From: Larkinella humicola
GTDB lineage: Bacteria > Bacteroidota > Bacteroidia > Cytophagales > Spirosomataceae
Assembly (NCBI RefSeq): GCF_008727875.1
Contig: NZ_VTWS01000005.1
Coordinates: forward strand, 496,001-560,000
DNA: 64,000 nucleotides
Direction of reading: 5' to 3'
Shown: positions 1 through 8,496 of the stretch, piece after piece
Position numbering within the stretch: the first letter of the stretch is position 1
How the letters are laid out: every line of letters begins with the position of its first letter
Notes under the pieces: model-generated
What the model was told of the DNA's origin: nothing
The model's input: only the letters and a program-made list of their open reading frames with translations
Databases searched by the model: none
Made by a program: the position numbers and the translations under genes

Positions 1-1272
1 GATTTTGTGGGCCTGATTCTCGGCGTATTTACACTCGTTACCTTCGTGGCCGGGGGCTATCCGGCCTGGCAAATGGCGAGGTTCAACGCGGTGGAAGTGC
101 TAAAAGGCAAACTGTCGATGAAACGACCGGGCATTTTACGCAATTCCCTGATCGTTACCCAGTTCGCAATGTCGTGTTTGCTGGCCTGCTGCACCATCAT
201 TGCTGCCCAGCAGGTCGATCATCTGCGCACCCGGCCGCTCGGTTTTGAAAAAGAACAGGTCATCAGCATTCCGGTGGGCAATCAGGTGGACGGCCGGCAG
301 GTGCTCGGGCGATTGCGAAACAAACTGGCAACTGATCCTGCGGTGCTGGCCGTAACGGGCACGAGCGTCAACATCGGTCGCGGGCGGGATCGGGTCAGTT
401 CGCGAACCTCCCTCGGATTTAAATACAAGGGAAAAGATGTGGCGACGGATATCCTGTTGGTCGATTATGATTACCTGAAGACCCTGAATATAAAACCCGT
501 AGCGGGCCGTGACTTTAATCGCTCCTATTCGACGGATTCGGTAAACCGGATTATTATTACCGAAAGCATGGCCAAAATGCTGGGCGAACCCAAACCGGTG
601 GGTCTGTTTATGGGCGAAGATGAAGATACGACGGGCACCAAATCGGAAATTATCGGCGTCATTCCGGATTTCCATTTGTATTCGCTAGCCGATGAAAACC
701 GCCCCATCACGATGCATCTTTCCCATTCGGAAACCATTCATTACATCTTTATCCGCGTCACTCCGCAAAGTCTGGCGGGTTCGATGGAGAAGCTGAAAGC
801 GGTCTGGCAGGAAGTGGCCCCGCAATCGGAATTCATGGGTACGTTCATGGACGCCAATGTCGATGCGTGGTACCAGAACGAGGAACAGATGGCAAAAATC
901 TGCAGCCTGGCTTCTGGCATCGCCATTCTGTTGTCGTGTCTGGGTCTGTTCGCCGTCGCCATGATGGTGATCGAGCAGCGGACGAAAGAAATCGGGATTC
1001 GGAAAGTGATGGGCGCCAGCATTCCGAACATCATCGTGGTTCTTTCACGGGACTTTGTCAAGCTGGTGCTGATCGCCCTGCTGATTGCCCTTCCGATTGC
1101 CTGGTTTTTGATGAATACGTGGCTCGACAACTACCGGGAGCGTATTCAGATCAGTCTCTGGGTTTTTGCCGGTGTGAGCCTGTCTGCTCTTCTGATTGCG
1201 CTGGCGACGGTCAGTTTCCAGACCATCAAAGCCGCCCTGGTGAATCCGGTGAAAAGCTTACGCAGTGAATGA
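1..1272 (+). CDS. ABC transporter permease, FtsX/MacB type (5' end outside the window)
   Basis: The reading frame is open from the first base, so this is the last 423 residues of a longer protein. The fragment starts in the last membrane helix of a first FtsX unit, followed by a second membrane helix (about residues 47-66), a periplasmic MacB-type domain (about 70-290) and a closing FtsX core with three helices. The motif EIGIRKVMGAS and the ending NPVKSLRSE are typical of roughly 800-residue Cytophagales permeases built from two such halves. A second member of the family in this window (60152-62533) ends almost identically (NPADSLRSE). Such permeases work with a LolD/MacB-type ATPase on lipoproteins, peptides or drugs at the inner membrane; the substrate cannot be told here. 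A GTG at base 7 is an internal valine, not a start. Confidence 0.9.
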   Translation, partial: DFVGLILGVFTLVTFVAGGYPAWQMARFNAVEVLKGKLSMKRPGILRNSLIVTQFAMSCLLACCTIIAAQQVDHLRTRPLGFEKEQVISIPVGNQVDGRQVLGRLRNKLATDPAVLAVTGTSVNIGRGRDRVSSRTSLGFKYKGKDVATDILLVDYDYLKTLNIKPVAGRDFNRSYSTDSVNRIIITESMAKMLGEPKPVGLFMGEDEDTTGTKSEIIGVIPDFHLYSLADENRPITMHLSHSETIHYIFIRVTPQSLAGSMEKLKAVWQEVAPQSEFMGTFMDANVDAWYQNEEQMAKICSLASGIAILLSCLGLFAVAMMVIEQRTKEIGIRKVMGASIPNIIVVLSRDFVKLVLIALLIALPIAWFLMNTWLDNYRERIQISLWVFAGVSLSALLIALATVSFQTIKAALVNPVKSLRSE

Positions 1273-1290
1273 AACCAAACAACAGATTCC

Positions 1291-1638
1291 ATGAAACTCC
1301 TTTTTTTCAGCCTGATACTAACCATCGGCACGGCCGCAATGGCCCAATCTTCGCTGCGAACGCGCATCAGCGACGACGAGAAAACGCTCTCGATCCGGAT
1401 CGACGGCACGCAAAACGGACGTAAAATCCATTTCAACCGGGCATTCGATGTGTCGGACATGAGTGCGCTGCGCAAGGAAATGCTCAAATACCGGGTCTAC
1501 ACGTCCCTCGGTATTTCGCCACCACTGCATGAAATGCCGTGGGTCATTCTGACGGTTTTAGGAGTCTTGGTCGTATTTTTCACGGGATTAGTCCTCCGGT
1601 TCCGGCCGGTAAAGCCGGCGCGGCTTCGGCCGCTATAA
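1291..1638 (+). CDS. Small secreted or membrane protein of unknown function
   Basis: This 115-residue protein has an N-terminal signal peptide (about residues 1-18, ending AMAQ), a polar middle (20-82) and one C-terminal membrane helix (about 84-104) followed by an Arg/Lys-rich tail that should stay in the cytoplasm. The layout predicts a periplasmic domain anchored at the C-terminus. It starts 18 bases after the stop of the ABC permease gene and probably shares its transcript, so it may be an accessory of that transporter; that is inference from position. I do not recognise the family. The ATG at 1291 is chosen because it opens directly into the signal peptide. Confidence 0.65.
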   Translation: MKLLFFSLILTIGTAAMAQSSLRTRISDDEKTLSIRIDGTQNGRKIHFNRAFDVSDMSALRKEMLKYRVYTSLGISPPLHEMPWVILTVLGVLVVFFTGLVLRFRPVKPARLRPL

Positions 1639-1724
1639 GCATTCAATTAGCCATCCCTACAGATGACCGATCAAATTCCAAGGAAGAGTATTCTTGAAAC
1701 CACATAAACCGGAAACAGGGCAAT

Positions 1725-2345
1725 TCACCGGCCTTTCAGTGTGTATTGAATCGACGCGACACCTTGCACCGTTTTTCTACCAACTCCCGGCACGTACACG
1801 GTATTGTTCAATAAATCCGGTTTCCCGAAAACATACGCATTGGCCTGAATGCCCAAATCCAACGTTAAACGCGAAGCGAGATTAGTCCTGAATCCACCTG
1901 TAATGCCGGCACTCAACCTATCGTTTTTTTGGGCAGCGGCACTTTCAAGGGGATAACAAGGCGCCACAATGCATTCAATTACCTGATAGTTCGTGCCAGA
2001 CTGTTTGAAGTAGCTCTCCGTTAACTGCACACCCAGAAACATCCGAAACTTCCTGTTTGGATTTAGAAAAGCTCTTCCCCCTACCCGTAAATAAGCACCA
2101 CTCGATTTCCCTTCCCAATATTGCCATTCAAAATCATTTTTATTTTTCTGGTAATGGCGAGGAAAAGTATAGCCCCCCTGAAAGTAGAAGTCATAGTTCG
2201 GACTGTTCGTCCAGCTCGCGTTCACTTCTACGGTTTTATCGAATAACGGCACCACATTCACCCCAATCTGGGAACGAATCCGTTGCGCAAACAACCCATG
2301 ACTGAAAGCGAGTAAACCGAGCAACAGCAGGTAGATTGTCTTCAT
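1725..2345 (-). CDS. Outer-membrane beta-barrel-like protein, unknown function
   Basis: The 206-residue product begins with a clear signal peptide (MKTIYLLLLGLLAFSHGLFAQ), so the ATG at 2345 is preferred to an in-frame start 117 bases upstream. The mature part alternates hydrophobic and polar residues and is rich in aromatic residues and glycine (for example FYFQGGYTF and FLGVQL), as expected of a small outer-membrane barrel of the porin-like or OmpW/PorT-like kind common in Bacteroidota. A motif with two cysteines (ECIVAPCYP) near residues 120-130 could form a disulphide in a surface loop. It is transcribed divergently from the M16 peptidase gene. Family and function are not recognised; the barrel assignment rests on sequence pattern only. 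Confidence 0.7.
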   Translation of the reverse strand: MKTIYLLLLGLLAFSHGLFAQRIRSQIGVNVVPLFDKTVEVNASWTNSPNYDFYFQGGYTFPRHYQKNKNDFEWQYWEGKSSGAYLRVGGRAFLNPNRKFRMFLGVQLTESYFKQSGTNYQVIECIVAPCYPLESAAAQKNDRLSAGITGGFRTNLASRLTLDLGIQANAYVFGKPDLLNNTVYVPGVGRKTVQGVASIQYTLKGR

Positions 2346-2477
2346 CGTTGTATTGGGATGAACTATTCTTTGACTAAATTTAGTTTTTAATTCTGTACCT
2401 GCAACTGCACGCGCAGCAAACAACCGCCGGTATGGCTGATTATCAGACCCTACGCATTCCAAAAGGGTTGGAAAAGA

Positions 2478-3725
2478 ATGGAAGATTACGAAGTATACAC
2501 CTTACCGAACGGAATCCGGATTGTTCATAAACAAGTACCGCATACCCAAATTGCCCATTGCGGCATCATGCTCGACATCGGCAGCCGCGACGAATTGCCC
2601 CAACAGGAGGGCCTGGCCCACTTCTGGGAACACATGGCCTTCAAGGGAACCAAAAAACGCAAATCCTTTCACATCATCAACCGGCTCGAAACCGTGGGTG
2701 GTGAGTTGAATGCCTATACGACCAAGGAGAAAGTCTGCTTTCACGCGTCGGTTTTGGGGTTGCATTTCGAAAAAGCTACAGAACTACTGGCCGACATTGC
2801 CTTCCATTCGGTGTTTCCCGAAAAGCAGATCGAAAAGGAACGGAGCGTGATTCTGGAAGAAATGGCGATGTATTACGACTCGCCCGAAGATGCGCTCCAG
2901 GACGATTTCGACCAGGTGGTTTTCAAAAATCACCCGCTGGGCGGCAACATCCTCGGCACGCCCGAAACCGTTAAATCTTTTACGCGGGATCAACTCCAGT
3001 CGTTTATCGTCGACAATCTCGACACCGAACGGGTCGTTTTTTCGTCGGTCAGCAACCTGCCGTTCAGCAAGGTCAAAAAGATTGCATCCAAATACTTGAT
3101 CGATATTCCCCACCGCACCTCGGAGCGGAAACGGCTGGCCCCGGAAAGCTACGAACCGCAGCGGGTGACGGTGGAGCGGCCCATTACGCAGGCCCAGTGC
3201 GCCATTGGCCGCCCGTCGTATGCGCTGGCTGATCCCCGTCGGTTGCCGTTTTTCATGCTGGTTAATCTGCTCGGCGGACCGGGCATGAACTCCCGGCTGA
3301 ACATGAACCTGCGCGAAAAATTCGGGCTGGTCTATTCCATCGAAGCCAGTTACACGCCCTTTCTGGATACCGGTTTTCTGGGAATTTACTTCGGCACCGA
3401 CCAGAAACACCTCGACCGCAGCAGCGCACTCATCACCCGCGAACTGAAAGCCCTGCGTGAAAAATCGCTCACCAAACTGCAACTTCACAACACGAAAGAG
3501 CAGTTGATGGGCCAGTTGGCCATGTCGGAAGAAAGCAACCAGAGCTTTATGCTCACGATGGGAAAAAGCATTCTGGACACGGGTAAACTGGACTCGCTGG
3601 AGGAGATTTTCAAGGAAATCCGGGAAGTCGATGCCGGTTTGATGCAGGACCTGGCCAACGAGATGTTCGACGAAAGCCAATTGAGCTACCTCACTTTTGT
3701 GCCGGAACCGGACGAGGACGAGTAA
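2478..3725 (+). CDS. M16 family zinc metallopeptidase
   Basis: A 415-residue member of the pitrilysin/mitochondrial processing peptidase family. The inverted zinc motif HFWEH is at residues 48-52 with the third ligand near Glu128 (LEEM), 76 residues on, the usual spacing. The N-terminal half carries the active site and the C-terminal half is the inactive M16_C clamp domain, including LLGGPGMNSRLNMNLREK near residues 265-282. Length fits the short bacterial M16B type, which degrades peptides or removes signal sequences. No signal peptide is seen, so it is predicted cytoplasmic. It has a divergent promoter region of 132 bases shared with the barrel-like protein gene and stands alone. Confidence 0.92.
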   Translation: MEDYEVYTLPNGIRIVHKQVPHTQIAHCGIMLDIGSRDELPQQEGLAHFWEHMAFKGTKKRKSFHIINRLETVGGELNAYTTKEKVCFHASVLGLHFEKATELLADIAFHSVFPEKQIEKERSVILEEMAMYYDSPEDALQDDFDQVVFKNHPLGGNILGTPETVKSFTRDQLQSFIVDNLDTERVVFSSVSNLPFSKVKKIASKYLIDIPHRTSERKRLAPESYEPQRVTVERPITQAQCAIGRPSYALADPRRLPFFMLVNLLGGPGMNSRLNMNLREKFGLVYSIEASYTPFLDTGFLGIYFGTDQKHLDRSSALITRELKALREKSLTKLQLHNTKEQLMGQLAMSEESNQSFMLTMGKSILDTGKLDSLEEIFKEIREVDAGLMQDLANEMFDESQLSYLTFVPEPDEDE

Positions 3726-3742
3726 CAACCGCGCTTCCCGTT

Positions 3743-3777
3743 CGCTCCTATAAAGATGCCATGATAAAATAGGAGCG
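3743..3777. repeat. Inverted repeat downstream of the M16 gene
   Basis: Nine-base arms (3743-3751 and 3769-3777, CGCTCCTAT and its complement) enclose a 17-base loop just after the M16 peptidase stop. There is no T-run after the right arm, so it is a weak terminator at best; it may help protect or release the 3' end. Confidence 0.4.
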
Positions 3778-3880
3778 GCTCATTCCCGTTAACAGAATAG
3801 TCGTATTTTTACACGATCACCGGGTTTCGTTTTCAACCGCCTAAAGTAAACCGGGCCATACAGGCTCACAGTCAACCGGC

Positions 3881-4546
3881 ATGGATTTTTTGCCACCTGA
3901 AATCTCAGCGTATTCCGAAGCGCACACCTCGCCCGAAAGCGAGTTGCTGCGCCAGCTTAATCGAAATACCCGCGCCCGGATGCTCTATCCGCGGATGCTT
4001 TCCGGCCACTTGCAGGGGCGGTTTTTAGCCATGATTTCCCGGATGCTCCGTCCCCGCCGAATTCTCGAAATCGGCACCTTTACCGGGTATTCGGCCCTGT
4101 GTCTGGCCGAAGGGCTGGCCGATGATGGCGTGCTGACGACCATCGAAAAAGACGACGAACTGGAATCCTTTGCCCGCTCCTACTGGAACCAATCGCCGGT
4201 AGGGTCGCGGATCGACCTCCGGCTGGGTCTGGCCCCCGAACTGATCCCGGCCCTCGAAGGGCCGTTCGATCTGGTCTTTATCGATGCCGATAAGGAAAAT
4301 TATAGTTTGTATTACGACCTGGTTTTTGACAAGGTGCGACCGGGTGGCATCATTTTAGCTGATAATGTCCTGTGGAGCGGCAAGGTCGTCCGGCCCATTG
4401 GCAAGGGACGAACGGCCGCCGAACGCCGGGCCGACAAAGACACGCAGGCCGTGCTTGATTTTAACCGAAAAGTGAGTGAGGATTCGCGCGTCGAGCAGGT
4501 TCTGCTGCCCGTACGGGACGGATTAATGATGATTTACAAACGATAA
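3881..4546 (+). CDS. SAM-dependent O-methyltransferase (family 3)
   Basis: The 221-residue protein is a class I methyltransferase of the catechol/caffeoyl-CoA O-methyltransferase type. Motif I is EIGTFTGYSALCLAEGL (about residues 64-80), followed by the acidic residue that binds the ribose of SAM (TTIEKDDE). The family signature DLVFIDADKENYSLYYD (about 130-146) and GGIILADNVLWSGKV supply the metal-binding Asp and Asn residues. It transfers a methyl group from SAM to a hydroxyl of an unknown acceptor in the cytoplasm. The ATG at 3881 follows a 155-base leader; the lytic transglycosylase gene begins 6 bases after its stop, so the two are co-transcribed. Confidence 0.9.
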   Translation: MDFLPPEISAYSEAHTSPESELLRQLNRNTRARMLYPRMLSGHLQGRFLAMISRMLRPRRILEIGTFTGYSALCLAEGLADDGVLTTIEKDDELESFARSYWNQSPVGSRIDLRLGLAPELIPALEGPFDLVFIDADKENYSLYYDLVFDKVRPGGIILADNVLWSGKVVRPIGKGRTAAERRADKDTQAVLDFNRKVSEDSRVEQVLLPVRDGLMMIYKR

Positions 4547-4552
4547 CAGCGT

Positions 4553-6859
4553 ATGAAAAAGAGACTTTTGACTCTCCCCTTTTTTCTTTTCTTTGCCCCT
4601 TTTCTCGTTCTCTCCGGCATCGCTCAGGTGCCCGCCGACGTTCCCGAATCCATCCGCTTCGCCGATCTGACGGTTCGTTTTGACGAAGGCGCCCGCCGGA
4701 TTATCCGACAGGACATTACCTCTCTGGTTCAATCCAACAAAAAATACTGGGACGCCAAACTCGACCGCGTGGTCCTCTACTTTCCGCTGATCGAATCCAT
4801 TCTGGCGGAAGAAGAAGTACCGGTCGATCTGAAGTATCTGGCCGTTCAGGAAAGCTCACTGGTTCCCGACGCGGTTTCATCCTCGACGGCCGTTGGCTAC
4901 TGGCAATTCAAAAAAGAAACTGCTACCGACCACGGCATGCGCGTTGATGACGAAGTGGACGAGCGCAAGAGCATCGTTGCTTCCACCCGCGGAGCCGCCC
5001 GGTATTTCAAACGAAACAACACGGTTTACAACAACTGGGTATCGTCCCTGTTTTCGTATTACCTCGGCACCACCGGCATCAGCAAACTCGTTCCGGCGGA
5101 ATGGTCTTACGCCCAGGAAGTCACGCTGGACAGCAAAACCGACCGGTACATTCTTCGTTTTTTTGCCCATAAACTGGCTTTCGAGAGCGTGCTGCCCTCT
5201 TTTCAGACGGCGAATTCCGTAGCCCTGATCGAATACCCGTATGGCAGTGGAAAAACCGTTACCCGGGTTTCGGAAGACTTGAAAATTAGCGAACCGGAAA
5301 TCCGGAAATACAATCGCTGGATTCTGGGCGACCAGATTCCGTCCGATAAGGAATACATTCTGGCCATTCCGGCCACGGGCGATCAGGCGGCTGCGCTCCG
5401 GCGTCAGGCCCAGCAAGCCAAGCTGGTCGCACAAACCAAAGCCCCGGAGGTCGTGACGAGAGCGAAATTCGACACCGGTTTTCCGGTTTTGCGCAAGGTC
5501 AATTATTCGAAAGGCAAACCGGATGTGGTGCTGTATGAAATCAACGGCTTGCCCGGGATTCAGGCCCTGGCGGGTGACAATGCCTCGACACTGGCCCGCA
5601 AAGCCCGGGTCAGCGTATCAAGTTTCCTGCGTTACAACGACATGAGTGACCGCGACCCGGTGACTGAAAATGAAGTCTATTATCTGGCGAAGAAGATGCG
5701 GAAGGCAGTTGTTCCTCACCACACAGTGCAGGTGGGCGAAACCGTGCGGAGCATTTCGCAGATGTACGGACTCCGGCTGAAAAAACTCCTGCGCTACAAC
5801 CGCATCGATCGTTCGGATCGTTTGCAGGTGGGCCGGGTCATGTGGCTGCGCGAACGCCGTCCGGGTAATAAACCCGTCGAAATCATCAAAACGCCGACCA
5901 CACCGGCCCCCGCTTCCCGACCGATTGCCAGCCAATCCAGCCCAAGCGACAACCGGGTGAGCCAGTCAACGCCTTCCGATCGCCCGGCGAACACCATTCC
6001 CAGAAATGCCTCCGAACGCAAACTGTATTCACCCAAACTGGTTGAATCGAAGGACGCGCCCGCAACCACTCCTTCGCCAGCCCCGGATACGCGCGTAACG
6101 ACCACCACGCCCAGCAGCGCACCCGCCAGCCGACCCGTTGAAAATCAGGAGAATACCGTAAATACTGTGGTGAAACCACCGGTTTCTGACCAAACGGTCG
6201 CCAGCACGCCGACGGTGACTACGCAGAATTCCGGTTCGACACAGCGGGTTGTCATTGTTCGCCCGGAACGCTCAACCGACTTCGGCAGCGAACCTGCGCC
6301 CAGCCGCACTACGACGTCAGCACCGGTTAGCCGTCCAGCCGAGCGGAAACCGACCGATTCCCGGACAACACCTGCTCCCGCTCCCATAACCGCCAGTGCC
6401 AGGCGCCCTACGGCTGAACCGCTGGAAGAATCTTCACCCAAAGTGACCCACACCAGTTTGGCTCCCGCAACGACGACGCGGTCGGGAAATGCCGGACCGA
6501 TGACGCACCGAGTAGAACCGGGACAAACCTATTACAGCATTTCGCGGCTCTACAACGTGTCGGTTAATGACCTGCTGGCCTGGAACCGCCTGACTCAGAA
6601 CGACAAACTGGCGGTGGGTCAAGCGCTGGTGATCAGAGGTGACGGGGCCGTATCCAAAAGCCAGCCCGCAACCTCCGGCCGTTCGGCGGTCGATGCGAAG
6701 GTGTCGGAAGAAATCGTGTACCATACCGTGCAGAAAGGGGAAACCATGTTCCGCATTTCGAAACAATACGGCGTTAGCGTTGAGCAAATCCAGACCTGGA
6801 ACCAGCTATCCGGTGGCGGGGTCAACGTAGGCCAGCAGTTGAAAATAATCAAGAAATAA
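4553..6859 (+). CDS. Membrane-bound lytic transglycosylase with three LysM domains (MltD-like)
   Basis: The 768-residue protein has a signal peptide (1-25), a soluble lytic transglycosylase domain (about 70-220) with catalytic Glu100 in AVQESSL followed by GYWQFKK, and three LysM peptidoglycan-binding domains (about residues 385-430, 650-700 and 720-768). A long Pro/Thr/Ser-rich linker (about 440-640) separates the first LysM from the last two. It should cleave the glycan backbone of peptidoglycan in the periplasm, giving 1,6-anhydro ends, as E. coli MltD does. No lipobox cysteine is visible. It starts 6 bases after the methyltransferase stop and 18 bases precede the DUF3109 gene. Confidence 0.92.
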   Translation: MKKRLLTLPFFLFFAPFLVLSGIAQVPADVPESIRFADLTVRFDEGARRIIRQDITSLVQSNKKYWDAKLDRVVLYFPLIESILAEEEVPVDLKYLAVQESSLVPDAVSSSTAVGYWQFKKETATDHGMRVDDEVDERKSIVASTRGAARYFKRNNTVYNNWVSSLFSYYLGTTGISKLVPAEWSYAQEVTLDSKTDRYILRFFAHKLAFESVLPSFQTANSVALIEYPYGSGKTVTRVSEDLKISEPEIRKYNRWILGDQIPSDKEYILAIPATGDQAAALRRQAQQAKLVAQTKAPEVVTRAKFDTGFPVLRKVNYSKGKPDVVLYEINGLPGIQALAGDNASTLARKARVSVSSFLRYNDMSDRDPVTENEVYYLAKKMRKAVVPHHTVQVGETVRSISQMYGLRLKKLLRYNRIDRSDRLQVGRVMWLRERRPGNKPVEIIKTPTTPAPASRPIASQSSPSDNRVSQSTPSDRPANTIPRNASERKLYSPKLVESKDAPATTPSPAPDTRVTTTTPSSAPASRPVENQENTVNTVVKPPVSDQTVASTPTVTTQNSGSTQRVVIVRPERSTDFGSEPAPSRTTTSAPVSRPAERKPTDSRTTPAPAPITASARRPTAEPLEESSPKVTHTSLAPATTTRSGNAGPMTHRVEPGQTYYSISRLYNVSVNDLLAWNRLTQNDKLAVGQALVIRGDGAVSKSQPATSGRSAVDAKVSEEIVYHTVQKGETMFRISKQYGVSVEQIQTWNQLSGGGVNVGQQLKIIKK

Positions 6860-6877
6860 GGTCTGTCCGACAAATCC

Positions 6878-7441
6878 ATGATACTCATTGACAACACCTG
6901 CATCAGCGATGATGTGGCCGAGAAGTTTTTCGTCTGTAACCTGGACAAATGCAAGGGTGCCTGCTGCGTCGAAGGCGATCTGGGTGCCCCGCTGGAGACC
7001 TCGGAACTGGCGGTACTGGACGCGATCTATCCGCTGGTCAAACCGTACCTGATGCCCGAAGGCGTGGCCGCCATCGAAAAGGACGGCTTGTACGAATCCG
7101 ACGAGGACGGCGGTTTTGTTACGACCACTATCGAAGGGCGCGAATGCGTTTTTGCCAATTACGACCAACGCGGTATTCTGAAATGCGGTATCGAGGAAGC
7201 GTATAATGACGGGAAAGTGGATTTCAAGAAACCCATTTCGTGCCATCTGTACCCGATCCGGATCACCAAATACGACAGTTTTCACGCCCTCAATTACGAC
7301 CGCTGGCCCATTTGCAGTCCGGCCTGTGACTTTGGCGAACAACTGGGCGTCGAAGTCTACAAGTTTCTGAAAGAACCCCTGATCCGCATGTACGGCCCGG
7401 CCTGGTATGGCGAGCTGGTGAAGGAAATCGAAGAAAAGTAG
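6878..7441 (+). CDS. DUF3109 family protein, Cys-rich and probably metal-binding
   Basis: The 187-residue protein matches the DUF3109 family, which is widespread in Bacteroidota and unstudied as far as I recall. Its cysteines are clustered: [11 protein letters not shown] near residues 21-31, then single cysteines in GRECVF and LKCGIEE, CHLYPI in the second half and CSPACDFG near residues 145-152. This pattern suggests an iron-sulphur cluster or zinc site and resembles YkgJ-type Cys clusters. It is predicted cytoplasmic, with no signal peptide. It lies in a tight run with the lytic transglycosylase upstream and the alkyltransferase-like gene 17 bases downstream. The function is not known. Confidence 0.88.
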   Translation: MILIDNTCISDDVAEKFFVCNLDKCKGACCVEGDLGAPLETSELAVLDAIYPLVKPYLMPEGVAAIEKDGLYESDEDGGFVTTTIEGRECVFANYDQRGILKCGIEEAYNDGKVDFKKPISCHLYPIRITKYDSFHALNYDRWPICSPACDFGEQLGVEVYKFLKEPLIRMYGPAWYGELVKEIEEK

Positions 7442-7458
7442 CCCTGATTCGGGTGCGT

Positions 7459-7785
7459 ATGGAACACCGCGATTACTTTGAAGATGTCTACGACGTGGTT
7501 CGGCTCGTTCCGGCGGGGCGGGTGACGACCTACGGCGCCATTGCTCAGTACCTGAGCCTGCGCGCGGGAGCCCGCATGGTGGGCTGGGCCATGAATGCGG
7601 CCCACGGGCGCGATGTGCCAGCCCACCGCGTTGTCAACCGGATCGGCGTTTTGTCCGGCAAACATTTTTTTGGCAGCCCAACTGCCATGCAGGAGTTGTT
7701 GGCGGCCGAAGGGGTTCTGGTACAGGACGACCGTGTCGTGGAATTCAGAAAAGTGCTTTGGGACCCGACAACCGAATTGCAATAA
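7459..7785 (+). CDS. Alkyltransferase-like protein (ATL; MGMT homologue without the active cysteine)
   Basis: The 108-residue protein is the DNA-binding domain of O6-alkylguanine-DNA alkyltransferases: RVTTYGAIAQYL, the arginine-finger helix ARMVGWAMNAA and the active-site region. The catalytic PCHR motif reads PAHR here (around residues 55-58), so it cannot accept an alkyl group. Such ATL proteins (E. coli YbaZ, fission yeast Atl1) bind O6-alkylguanine, flip the base and hand the lesion to nucleotide excision repair. The ATG at 7459 is preferred over a GTG at 7453, since only two residues differ and family members usually start close to the MEHRDYFEDVY segment. It is co-directional with the DUF3109 gene. 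Confidence 0.88.
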   Translation: MEHRDYFEDVYDVVRLVPAGRVTTYGAIAQYLSLRAGARMVGWAMNAAHGRDVPAHRVVNRIGVLSGKHFFGSPTAMQELLAAEGVLVQDDRVVEFRKVLWDPTTELQ

Positions 7786-7793
7786 CCGGAAGC

Positions 7794-8273
7794 TCAGAGC
7801 AGCTTGGACCAGCGAACACTGGGAACCTCCAGAAAACAGGCCTGCATGCTAATGACCAGGTGGTTGTAATCGTCCATGAGATTGGGCTTTTGGAGATACC
7901 CATTGGCTCCCAGACTGTAGGCTTTTTGCACCAGATCTTCCTCAATAGAGGTCGATAACATCACGGTCGGAATATGCTTTAACGAATCGTTGGTTTTGAT
8001 GGCTTCCAACACTTCGATTCCGCTCATCCGGTGCATATTAACGTCCAGAATAATGAGTCCGCACCGGGCAATTTTCTCTTCGGCTTCGTCACTTTCCAGC
8101 AAACTGTGCATCAACTGCTCACCATCTTCATACTGCAGAATCTGGTGTTTTGCCCCCACGTTTTGAAACGCCCGATGAATAAAATGGCGATCATCCTCAT
8201 CATCATCAACGATGATGACATAGATTTTTCGCTGTAAGGAAGGGGAGTGCAATAACTTGGCCGACTGTGGCAT
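7794..8273 (-). CDS. Receiver-only two-component response regulator
   Basis: The 159-residue protein is a single CheY-like receiver domain. The acidic pocket is DDDEDD (residues 23-28), the phosphoacceptor is Asp77 in LIILDVNM, the switch residue is in MLSTS (about 107), and the conserved lysine is Lys129 in YLQKPN. No output domain follows, as in the Rcp1 subfamily paired with phytochrome-like or hybrid kinases, which are numerous in Cytophagales. It would pass a phosphoryl signal to a partner protein. No kinase gene is adjacent. It converges on the ATL gene with 8 bases between stops. Confidence 0.9.
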   Translation of the reverse strand: MPQSAKLLHSPSLQRKIYVIIVDDDEDDRHFIHRAFQNVGAKHQILQYEDGEQLMHSLLESDEAEEKIARCGLIILDVNMHRMSGIEVLEAIKTNDSLKHIPTVMLSTSIEEDLVQKAYSLGANGYLQKPNLMDDYNHLVISMQACFLEVPSVRWSKLL

Positions 8274-8422
8274 TGTGATACTGATCAGATAAAGGGTGCC
8301 GTTACGATGGTGTGCGTTCCTAACAATAAAATTAGTGAACAGAACCGATTAACAGAGATTATGTCATATGAATGAAAAGAAAAAAAGCCGCTTTAAAAGG
8401 AAAACCAGCTTACTTATCTGTA

Positions 8423-8453
8423 AGATTTAGATCAGTCTATAACTATTCTAAAT
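8423..8453. repeat. AT-rich inverted repeat in the mtgA-regulator gap
   Basis: Eight-base arms (GATTTAGA at 8423-8430 and its complement at 8446-8453) lie in the 223-base gap between the receiver gene and mtgA; a smaller one (CGTATT/AATACG) sits at 8467-8481. They may be weak 3'-end structures for mtgA on the minus strand. I see no gene in this gap. Confidence 0.35.
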
Positions 8454-8496
8454 CAGACTTTTCTTTCGTATTAAAAATACGAATAAATTAACGGTT

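Noticed and set aside
7-1272. GTG at base 7 as the start of the first gene
   Set aside because: The frame is open to the left edge and the protein starts in mid-helix, so the real start lies outside.
2784-3728. 314-aa minus-strand frame
   Set aside because: It is antisense to the M16 peptidase gene, whose zinc motif and family blocks are unmistakable.
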